A stretch of 64,000 bases of DNA, from assembly GCF_035582795.1 (NCBI RefSeq), contig NC_134368.1:15854001-15918000 (forward strand), in the 5' to 3' direction. The first letter of the stretch is position 1, and each line of letters opens with the position of its first letter. The notes below the pieces were generated by a model, which saw only the letters and a list, made by a program, of their open reading frames with translations, was not told the origin of the DNA and did not search any database. This document shows, piece by piece, positions 13,217-25,200 of the stretch. The stretch is from Mycteria americana (Eukaryota > Chordata > Aves > Ciconiiformes > Ciconiidae). Made by a program: the position numbers and the translations under genes.

Positions 13217-16200
13217 CTGTATGGCAGTGTGAAATAACAGAAGAGGATTAGGAAGGCTAGGCTGACAAAATAACTTCAGCACATATCCCAAATGTGATTT
13301 TCAGCTGCATTAAATACTAGTAGTGTATTTTAAAAGTGACTACAAAATAACGTAACAGAAGAATTCTGGCTATTTGTTGTGGTTTAGCCCCAGTCAGCAA
13401 TTAAGCACCACACAGCAGCTTGCTCACCCTCCCCCCCTGGTGGGATAGGGGAAGAGAATCAGAAGAGCAAAAGTAAGAACACTCTTAAGTTGAGATAAGA
13501 ACAGTTTAATAACTGGAAGAACAACAAAATACTAAGGAATTGTAATGAGAAGGAAAACAACAGGAGAGTGAGAGAGGAACAAAACCCAGGAAAAAACAAG
13601 TGATGCAACTGCTCACCACCCGCCAACTGACGCCCAGCCTGTCCCCGAGCAGTGATCACTGCCCCCGGCCAACTCCCCCTAGTTTCTATACTAAGCATGG
13701 TGTCATATGGTATGGAATAGCCCTTTGGGCAGTTTGGATCAACTGTCTTGGCTGTGCCCCCTCCTAGTTTCTTGTGCACCCGGCAGAGCAGGGGAAGCTG
13801 AAAAGTCCTTGACCAGTGTAAACACCACTTAGCAACAACTAAAACATCAGTGTGTTATCAACATTATTCTCATCCCAAATCCAAAACACAGCACTATACC
13901 AGCTACGAGAAAGAAAATTCACTCTATGCCACCCAAAACCAGGACACTGTTGTAGCTAGAGATTAGCATAAAGGCTAAATTAGTTTGGGAACAAGGGGAG
14001 AGCTACGGATGTTGTCTATCTGGACTTCTGTAAGGCCTTTGACACGGTCCCCCACAGCATCCTTCTCTCTAAATTGGAGAGATATGGATTTGCTGGGTGG
14101 ACTGTTCGGTGGATGAGGAATTGGTTGGATGGTCACATCCAGAAGGTAGTGGTCAACGGCTCAATATCCAGGTGGAGATCAGTGACAAGTGGTGTCCCTC
14201 AGGGGTCTGTACTGGGACCAGTGCTGTTTAATATCTTCATCAATGGCATAGACAGCGGGATTGAGTGCACCCTCAGCAAGCTTGCAAATGACACCAAGCT
14301 GAGTGGTGTGGTTGACACATCTGAGGGACAGGATGCCATCCAGAGGGACCTGGACAAGCTCAAGAAGTGGGCCTGTGTGACCCTCATGAAGGTCAACAAG
14401 GCCAAGTGCAGGGTCCTGCAGCTGGGTTGGGGCAACCCCCAGGATCAATACAGGTGAGAGGATGAAGGGATCGAGAGCAGCCCTGCAGAGAAGGACTTGG
14501 GGGTACTGGTGGATGAAAAGCTGGACATGAGCCGACAACGTGCGCTCACAGCCCAGAAGGCCAACCGTATTCTGGGCTGCAACAAAAAAAACCATGGCCA
14601 GCAGGTCAAGGGAGGTGATTCTGCCCCTCTACTCTGCTCTGGTGAGAGCCCACCTGGAGTACTGCGTCCAGCTCTGGAGCCCTCAGCACAGGAAAGACGT
14701 GGACCTGTTGGAGCAGGTCCAGAGGAGGGCCACAAAAATGATCAGAGGCATGATACACCTCTCCTATGAAGACAGGCTGAGAGAGGTGGGGTTGTTCAGC
14801 CTGGAGAAGAGAAGGCTCCAGAGAGACCTTACTGCGACCTTTCAGTACTTAAAGGGGGCTTATAAGAAAGATGGGGACAAACTTTTTAGTAGGGCCTGTT
14901 GTGGTAGGACAAGGGGTAATGGCTTTAAACTAAAAGGGGGTAGATTTAGACTAGAGATATGGAGGAAATTTTTTACAATGAGTGTGGTGAAGCACGGGAA
15001 CAGGTTGCCCAGAGAGATGGTAGATGCCCCATCCCTGGAAACATTCAAGGCCAGGTTGGATGGGGCTCTGAGCAACCTGATCTAGTTGAAGGTGTCCCTG
15101 CTCATTGCAGGGGGGGTTGGACTAGATGACCTGTAAAGGTCCCTTCCAACCCAAACTATTCTATGATTCTAACATTCAAAGCCTGCTTACCATTAGTTCT
15201 AGGAAACAGGTACTGTGTTGGATTTCAAGAACTACTAGCAACTGACAAAAGTAAGATTTTGAAGGAAACATACCTGGTATCTTGACTCTGGTCTCTGGAT
15301 CACTTACGGTCCAAACATATACCATCATGTCCATGCCTCCAGAAGCAAAGTGTTCATTGTCTGGTGACCAGGCAACACAAACAATTTTTGCATGGTGTCC
15401 GTAAAAAACATTGTGTTCCTATTTGAAATTTAGAGATATAGTGTTATTTCATTAGTTTAAGCTACTTCAGGAAGTCACTGGCTTTTAACATGTAGCATCA
15501 CAATAAACTACTGCAGGACTCCAGACAATGTACATCTCAGGTGCAAATGGATGCCCTACACAAAGTGGTGGCTTCATTTTATGCTATGTATTTGAACACT
15601 TATCAGGCCAATAAAATCTGAACCTTTTGTAAAAAACACTTTAAAAAAAACCAAACCAAAAATACACCACACACACAGACAGATGCTTATTTTTGTAAAA
15701 AAGACTTTTTCTGTGAAGGCTGGATCTGTAAAGTGCATGTGCAACAAGTCACTTCTTGCTTAGAGGCTTTTAAAATAACCCCACAGATGTTTCTAAAACT
15801 AAATTCTTTACATTTTTACTTAGAAAATGAAACATTTTTGTGGAATGCCATCCTGCAGTTTTTACTTCACTGTAGTTTCGGTCAAAGCTTAATGACTTTA
15901 CAGGCTGATACACATATTGACTGCTCAGCTGGAAAGCGGAAATTGCCCATTTTTTGGTTCTTGGTTAAAAGACACTACATTGAATGATAAAGTAAGATTC
16001 CCTGCCCTAACGCATTCCTTTCATTGCTTAGTTCTTACCATGGAACTGTGTGCCATAGCTGGCAGAATTTTATTGCCAAGTCTGCTTTATTTGTTTCATT
16101 AAACTTTATTGTACTGCATGATTCTTATCAAACTGAGCCTGCATTCTTGTCCTTTTACAAAAATGCACACAAACTCTAACAGGCATGCATATATTTTGTT

Positions 16201-19200
16201 GACCTTTTTTCCCTTTAAAAAAACCACACTAGTGATCCAGCTGACCTGAACAAGGAACATAAATACAAAAATTTACAGAGTATGTAAGTACTGCTAGCAT
16301 GTGGAAGTCCAACCTCTCCCCCATTTAACTATGTGTTTGTTATTAGATGGGTTTGAGTGTTTTCCCTGTAGCCAACCTACACCATACATTTCCTCATCTA
16401 GTCTTATGATCTGGAGGCTTCACACAGGCTGCTGTGAAAAGCAACACTAACTCAAAATACCAGGTAAACTGGCAGTCACAGAAACACCAAATATACATCA
16501 ATGATTTAACAATTGAGTCTCACCAGCTGCACTATATTTCACCACAACAGATTTAGATATGAGATGCCAGTTGATTTGTTTTTAAACAAGCAAAACTCCT
16601 TGTACAACAATTCTTACCGCATAGCCATCAGAGACACTGAAGACAGTGACAACTTTGTTTGCATCACAGACTGCAAGAAAGGCACCATCGTGAGAATATG
16701 CCAGGTCAGTAACAGGACCTTTAGCTTCCAAACACTTATCATCATTTTTCAGAGAGGTTCCTTGGATCGAATACAAACGGACATTCCCATCCTGCCAATG
16801 AGTAGTGAAGAAGGGGGGAAGGTACAAAAATCACTTTACAATAGAAAGAGGAAGGCTTACTGAGTTTCTGGAACTTTTTGCACCAATTCTATCTGGTGGT
16901 GCTTATATTAAGAAATAGTTTAAAAAACCTGTCATTTATGCTGGCTACAATCCACCAAGTCTAGAATATAGACCTGATTTCTAGGATTTGCCTACTGTAA
17001 GCATACACTGGGTAAAAACAAGTTGACAATTTAAAAACAGCAAATATAAGATAAAAAAAATGAAACAGACATTAGGTCACAATGGTGGGAGAACTGGGGG
17101 AAATGAAAGCCCAATTACACATAGTTTACTTGTTACAATGTTGCTGTTGTTACAAACTGCCACCTACTACTTCTCAACACAGAATCACAGAATCATATAG
17201 GTTGGAAAAGACCTTTAAGATCATCCAGTCCAACCATAAACACAACACACCTACTATTATTAAACACTTCTGTTACTAGTTCCAGTGTTCAAAGTAGTAC
17301 AGTTTTAGGAAATGCAACCTTACCGCTCCTCCCACTGCTGCTGTACCTCCTCCGGGGTGAATGGCTACAGCTTCTGGCTCATAGCCAAGGTCATCAATTG
17401 CAAAACATTTTTTCTTATCTTTCATCAAGACAATCTGTAAATAAAAAACCAGAAACTAAGACCCTTCTTCAAAGTGCTTAATACAAAACTATGACTAAGC
17501 CACATTGCTTGTCATAAATACAAATCTACTCTGATTGCTCAGAAGTTTACTATATTCTGATCTTAAGGGAATAGTTTCATTCTTTAAAAAAAAAATTGAA
17601 AGAAATGCCTATGTGTGGTGACTAACTAATCCACTGTACTGGAGTATTTATGTGCTCTAAATTAGGTAGTGCAGGGCATGCTCTACTACCTTCAGCTTCG
17701 CCTCATTTGGTTTGAGCAGGAAAGAAACATGGACAAGACAGTATTTTTAGCAATGCTTACTCCCGTCCTGGTTCACTGTTAAAGGAAGGGAGGCAGGAGC
17801 AAATCAGTAGCAAGTTAATACTGCAATGTTAAATTTTAAAGGGCTATTTCCTATGGACAACTGGAATTATAGAACTGGATAGTATAACTCACGTGGAAAA
17901 CAGGGTTGGGGAACACTACTGAAAATCCCAAGCATAAAACCAGCATCCATACAGAAGGCATAAATCATTACAAGTTAAGCATGCTTTGATACAATATAGT
18001 CCTGGTGCAATCTCTCTGGTTTTGCATGATCTGAATACTACCGGCAAGCAAGCTAGAGCTACCTATGCTGTACAACAGCATTAGTTAATTGGTTAGTCAG
18101 ATTATTGCAAAAAAAAAAAAAAGATAAAAAAGCAGGAGCAAGACATCCTTTCCCCAAAATCGCATCACTAAACAGATCAGGCAAGAGCATGATTCAGACT
18201 GGTATAGCCTTCCAGCACAAGGCTGTATTGATAACAAATTCAGATGCATCCACATGAGGGACCATGTGAAATTTAAACCTATACATAAGACTGTCAAATT
18301 GGTACAGGATGCAAAAAGACAAGCCTATCCAGTATCCTGCTTAATTATGTTCCCCATAGCTCTTATTAGGAAATTCTGCAGATGTGCAAGGTGATCCCAC
18401 ACTGAACAGGTTTGTCAGAAACCATCGTGTTACTATACACAGCATTATTAACAGAGCAATTGTGTTGATTATCGACAAGTTAATACTTACTTGTCCAATG
18501 CACAGAACTACAGTATAACCACCAGGACCCACAGCTAAACATTTTGGTTGAACATCCATTTTCACAGCATCCTGGCCACTGGAGGAAGGTGTGCCAAGGA
18601 GGAGAAGCAGGAAGGACAAAGCAGAAAAAAATTATTCCATGCCTACCATTATTTAAAGTTGCCTATTCAAATAATCACCCACTAATGATCAAGAACATGC
18701 ATAGTTTAATTTTTTATTATTGTTTTTAATAATTTGCAAAGTTTCCTTCTGTTTACTGTTTAAAGCATTAGTATCTTGATCACTTAGTACACCTTCGAAG
18801 TGAAAGTCAATGTTACTATACTAGAGTCTAATTTTTTAAACTAACTAGGTGATCTTAATAGGATTCCTTAAAAGTTTTTTGCTTCAGTTGTGGTTTCCAT
18901 GAAGAAACAGCTGTGTCCCACCCCTCCTAACCACATTTATTACAAATATTCCTGTGTATTTATGAATCGTAAAATGAACACCCTTCCCACAGTTCCTTAA
19001 CTAAGAGATCTGCCTTGTATCAGGTGGCTATCTAATCTGTGGAAGGGATAAGACAAATTGAAAAGTCTGGGATGCATTTCTTGTTGTCACAGAAAAAAAA
19101 GCAAGGTTGGTACAGCAATAATTTCTACAGTTTCCATGGCAACTTAAAACCTGAATAAATTGCAGCATAAAATTATTTACCATATAAAAATCAACAAAAC

Positions 19201-22200
19201 TCTTGCTGTAAAATAATTAGGGCTGCAATACTACAATAGAAGGCAACATTTTAACTAACCTGTAGTCCCTCTTGCTAAGGTTGGTATAGCGCACAGTGTC
19301 ATCCATGCTGCAGGTGACCAGCTGATCCATTTCATCCACTGCCATTCTAGAAACCTGGTTTGTATGGCCTTTCCCAGAAAAGCCATCATTCTCTCCAGTT
19401 TCAGAATCCCAATAATGTGCATAATAGAATTAAGGAACATTTGAAGATAGTGGTGCAGTCAGATACAGCGTCATAAAAAGTTAAATAACGGACAGAATAG
19501 CTAAGGTTAGAAGGGACCTCTTGAGATTGATTAGTCCAACCTGCTGCTCAAATCAGTGTCAGCTACAACAGGCTGCCCATTCCGTTGGGTTTTGAGTATC
19601 TCTAGGGATGGAGACTCCACAAGCTCCCTGGACAACCTGTACCAGGGTGCAGCCAACCTCATACCCTCAAAATATTTATTAAATGAACCTCTGATGTTCT
19701 GTAATGAGCTAAATGACCTACCGCAGACAGCAGCAAATACTGGAACAATTAGCATTAGGTCTGAGGATAGGAAATACTTTTTAAAGAATTACAGTTAGAA
19801 GTCCTGCAACATTGGCTTTCCCTGATGTTATATGTTAACATCAGTTTGAACTATTAACACTATACTACAGGTTTGTAAAGAAACCAGTCCTGTATTTATA
19901 ATGGTTTATGCCAATGTGACATCATTTTAATGCATCACAGCAAGCAGGATGAAGGACTGCAGTTTTATTTATAAGCTTCAGAACATTGAAAAAAAAAAAA
20001 AGCCAAGTCTTCTAGCTGAACACATCCCAACCTCACCCTTTAAGATGCCCTTTTCGGGAACCAGGCTGCATTCCCAGTGTTTTGCTCCAGAAACCAAGAG
20101 GACTGAAATAGAGTCTCAAAAGAAGTACAAGTTCTCTTCAGTAGTGAGAAAGCCTGATGACATTTAGGATTCCAAATAAACAACACAATGTGTCACAGAA
20201 CTACAAAAAACACACCTTAACACAAGTGGGAAAAAAACACAACTGTAAAGAGAAATGCACGTTAATGGGTCAGAGATAGATGAACAAGAGTTTATCTTTC
20301 TTGTCCTGAACATCTAAAAAACAAGATACATGACTTTCAGCACATGTTAAGATCTACCTATCGCATGTAACAGCAAGAGACAGCAATACATATTTTGCCT
20401 GTATGACAGAATACTTGGAAAGTTACAAGAGCCTAATTTATGTATTTACTTGCTCCTGTATATTAACAGTCTAACTACCACAAAGAAGTGACAACTGGAA
20501 ATTAAGAACTTGCTTATATTTAGCAGGCAAGTTTAAAGCAACCAGTAAAATAGGCAAGTTAAGGGAAAGCAAAATAAACTTCTTCAGACATAAAATCATA
20601 GAATCATAAAACAGTTTGGGTTGGAAGGGACCTTTACAGGTCATCTAGTCCAGCCCCCCCTGCAATGAGCAGGGACACCTTCAACTAGATCAGGTTGCTC
20701 AGAGCCCCATCCAACCTGGCCTTGAATGTTTCCAGGGATGGGGCATCTACCATCTCTCTAGGCAACCTGTTCCCGTGCTTCACCACACTCATTGTAAAAA
20801 ATTTCCTCCATATCTCTAGTCTAAATCTACCCCCTTTTAGTTTCAAGCCATTACTCCTTGTCCTACCACAACAGGCCCTGCTAAAAAGTTTGTCCCCATC
20901 TTTCTTATAAGCCCCCTTTAAGTACTGAAAGGTCGCAGTAAGGTCTCTCTGGAGCCTTCTCTTCTCCAGGCTGAACAACCCCACCTCTCTCAGCCTGTCT
21001 TCATAGGAGAGGTGTTCCAGCCCTCTGATCATTTTTGTGGCCCTCCTCTGGACCTGCTCCAACAGGTCCACGTCTTTCCTGTGCTGAGGGCTCCAGAGCT
21101 GGACTCTCACCAGAGCAGAGCAGAGGGGCAGAATCACCTCCCTTGACCTTGTGTCCAATAAACATAAGTTTTTGTCTTTGGCAAAGCTTATTTTTTTTTC
21201 CCTCCTAATGAGCTCTCTCAGACTATAAGGCTAGAACATATATCACTATCATTCAAAGGATATTAATATGACCATCATTACTTCCAGAGTAAATATAGGA
21301 CTTTCCACCGTTTTTATGTACTGTAAGACACTGAATTGATTTACTGTGACCCTGTGAATGGGACACAAAGAGTAATTATTCATGGGCAATTTTTCATCTT
21401 AACACATACATAAATCAAACCTATTTGAAAAGAATTATAGGTTATTTAGAAAATAAAGTATCATTTTATTCACAAGCATTGAAAGTCACCCAGAATACAA
21501 ATCAGTAGTTAACGGTGCAGTCACTTAACTGTTGCAGCATTGCTATTTCCATGTACCACTCCTTGAAGAGAAGGAATAGACACCGTGAATATCGTTATTA
21601 GCCTGCTGGGCTAAAATAGTTTAACGGCCTTTTCATCGACAAAGTTTGCTTTTCAGGCACTTTATGATTCAAGGAAGAGGGCTAAATACGGTCATGTACC
21701 CACACCAACTGCCAGAACTATAGCAGCAACAGCAAGAATCTGGGACGTCTGTTTCTAGTTCATGTAAAAATGTAAGTTCCCATGAGAGTGCTGTGTCAGC
21801 GAACTCTTTAATTCCTAAAATTAAAGCTCGATCGCACACTAACCATAGTCACCTTGTTCACAATACACTAGGTCTGGTAGAATGAGACATCACTGGTAGT
21901 TTTCTATCTATGCTGTATTTCTTTTCTCATCTCAAGAATGCTTAAAAGCTGCTATGAAAGATAAGTTGATAACCTTAATTGAAACCAAAATCAGTCTGTA
22001 TATTTGCACAAAGCACAGTATCACGCATGTAACATTTTAACTTCCTCATTCATGTGCCTGCAAGAGTCAGTCACACACAGCTTCTCTGGCAATGCTAATT
22101 TAACAAAACCATTTTTCAAGTTATTATTCCATCTAGACAACTTCAACCACCGAGTCATTTATTGCAGAAACTGGTGCAACAACAGAAGTTTAACCTACCT

Positions 22201-25200
22201 TTATGACACGTAAAGGCTTATTTGGATTGTTCTTGTCCAAATAATTGATATAGCCAGACAGTGAGATAGTCAGTAAGTGATCTTTCTGCCACAAACAACC
22301 CAGCTGCTGATCCAACACGTTTGATCCCATGTTAAAAGTATTGACAACAGAATTAGCACCAACATCCCAGATTTTAGCAGTTTTATCTCCAGAAGCAGAA
22401 AGCAACTGACTACTGTCAGGGCTCCAACTAATCTGTAAAAACAAATGTCACCACAAGATAGTAAATGCATTTATTACTGCAAGACTTCACAGTCCATGAA
22501 CTTGGTAATGAAATACTACGGTCCATTTATACAAATGAAGTGATACTTACAGCATAAATACCTCCATCATGAGCTTTGCCTCCACCAAGAGCACACACTT
22601 TCTCTCCAGTCTTCCCATCGTAGACAAAAATCTTAAGAGAGCACACAGACATATAACTTAAAGGAAAAAGCAGTAACAGAAAAAAACCCAAGAACTGAAA
22701 CACTGTTACTTGCACTGCACAGATCATTCTTTTGTTATATGGCAGGCTTGCAGGTTTGTCAAACACTAGATTTTTTGAAGAAGAGGCACAAGTATTCCTA
22801 CATTTAATATTTAAGACTAAACAAATGAGATGACAATTGTAAATAATCACAGTAAGCCACTCAGTACATTGGATCCTGACATTTGAAATTCTGGAAGATG
22901 TTACATTTTTGACTCCTGCTGTGATGGCAGCTGCTTCGCACTGCAGTCATGGGAATCTGCTCTCTTAGATAGAGGAGCTACCTATGGTATCAGTGTCATT
23001 GTCAAACCTGCCCTCATCAGTAGGGACTCCACATGGAGCTGGGTTGCTATCTATGAGTTTAGTATTTCAGCCAGACTTCTCAGGATCCTAACAATGACAT
23101 AACATATTCCAAAAGTCTAGTATGTTCCTGCCAAGATAACCTGTAAGAGAAGTAATATGCTAGGGAGATGAAACAAGGAATAAAGCTGAGTGACAATAGT
23201 CTGTTTGACATCAGTTGTTTGACATCAGTTGTTACAGCTTTATAGGATGATACTTAGAAGTTTAAGCCAGTCATTTCTTGGCATGAAAAAGGAAGCAACA
23301 TGTATTTTACAATACTAATCCTATTCCCAAAATGCACAAGAAAATCTTCTCGTGCTAAAATCACTACAAAAAGAGTTCCTTGGTTTTTACCTGGCCATCT
23401 GCACTAGCTGTAGCAAATCTGTTCCCATCAGGAGAAAACCTCACACAGTTCACAAACCGTGTATGGTCCTGTAGGAAAAAAGTAAGAATCAGCACACAAA
23501 ATGAGAACAGACCTTTTTACATAGAAGACAATCCAGTAACAATGAAGTTCTCTTACATGCGAGCCATAAATTAGCTGTGTAGGAGATGCCTGCTGCAGAG
23601 AATTGCTATGGAACAAGTCTAGCCTCTATCTAAAGAGGATCATGGGGATCAAGAACAGTCCAGGGAAGAAACTGTGACATCAATACTGATGTAGTTCAAG
23701 TAACTTAGCACACCACCAGGTGAACGAGTACCCAGTTTCAGGGATAGGTAGAAAAAAAATCCCACAGCTGCAGCCTAGACAAACACAGGATTCTTCCCCT
23801 CTGGTCACTGAATTCTTCTGCAACATTCTCCAGATTTTGACTCTTCCTTCATTGTACAAGTAAGTTTGACACAGAAGAGTACTTTATCCTTCTTATTGTA
23901 AAAAACACAGGCATGAAGAATAAATTATTATTTTACTGGAATTCCATTTCTGGGAGATTGCATTAGTGGTAGCTCTGTGAAATAAGCAGGCAAGACTGAT
24001 GTATGCTCCCCAAATAGACTATTTACAAATAGGAGACTATTCAAACCATGCTAACTAGAAAACACGCGTTAAATAGGGAAGCACCACAATGAGGCCAAAG
24101 CTCCCATGTAAAGAGATTTGGGAGACTATTTTTAGTACTATGAAAGGCAGGTTCTAACCTACTTACTTTAACTATAGATTTTTTTTTTCCTGATGATACC
24201 TCAAGCTCTAATCTAAACCATATAACTGCCTGTACCAGAATCCCATACATCAACTCAAATATCACTTTAAAAGGAAGACTGCATCACATACCAGTCTAAG
24301 CAGCACTGGTAAGCGTTTCAGACTTCAGAGTTCCAAAAGAACAAGCTTAGCAAAATGCAAGTATCAACTTAAGTTCAGAAATATATTAGGCAACTACATC
24401 ATTTCATTGGATTGCAGAGCTCAAAACAATTCCTTTTCTAGAACTGGAATGGAATCCTTACTAAAGTCAGTGTACGAAGACTACTCAAGGCACATACTTA
24501 AGAAAATAAAAGGCCTACTACTGTGTTTTTAAAAATGAAATAAGAACTAAACATCTTGAATTTACTACTGCAATAACATCCAGTATCTCTGCAATAGTTT
24601 TTTTGGTTTTTTTTTTTTCTGAGGCAAGAGACATGTCTTCTGCCATCAGAAACAGCTGCAGAAGCTTTTGGCTTTTTATTTTCTTTGGCCTCAAGTAACA
24701 ATGAATGTCTTAAATGTGGTAGTTCCCAGCTTTGTTTCATTTACATAACAGATTTTAACTAGCACAATAAGAAACAAAAAGTGAAAAGGAATGTAGAAAC
24801 AGAAAATTGACCACAGAAGTTACATACCCATTCCTCATCATAGAAATCAGTTACTTTTTCAAACATCTACACTCATCCTTTCTAAGCTGCCCTGGGATTT
24901 CAGATTTAAGCACACTTAAGCAGATTGGAAAATTCCATTCACACCACCATATTTCTTGAATCAAGCGCCTTGGAGAATATTAAGAAATTCTACGCAGGTC
25001 TGCACTGGGAAGCAGAGCTCAGAAAGCACCAATAGGGCCAATGAAACATCCTACTTTGTAAGTTACAGAAGAGGATGAAGAGCCATTAAAAGAAAAAAAA
25101 ATTGCAAGATGTGCTTCAGATTTTCTTCTTAACCAAGCATTTATTTCAGTTTTCTTGGCGTGAGACAAGCCTTCAGTTATATTCATACATGGGTTTAAGA

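Larger units (their letters stand above)
19417..21263 (-). other. WDR1 intron 9, U12-type AT-AC intron hosting two CR1 insertions
   Basis: The 1847-base intron runs from ATATCCTTT to AC. It contains a CR1 fragment at 19488-19755, only about 50 bases from the branch site, and a longer CR1 3' portion at 20593-21155. Both lie in the same orientation as the gene. The rest is AT-rich with nothing recognised. Confidence 0.88.
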
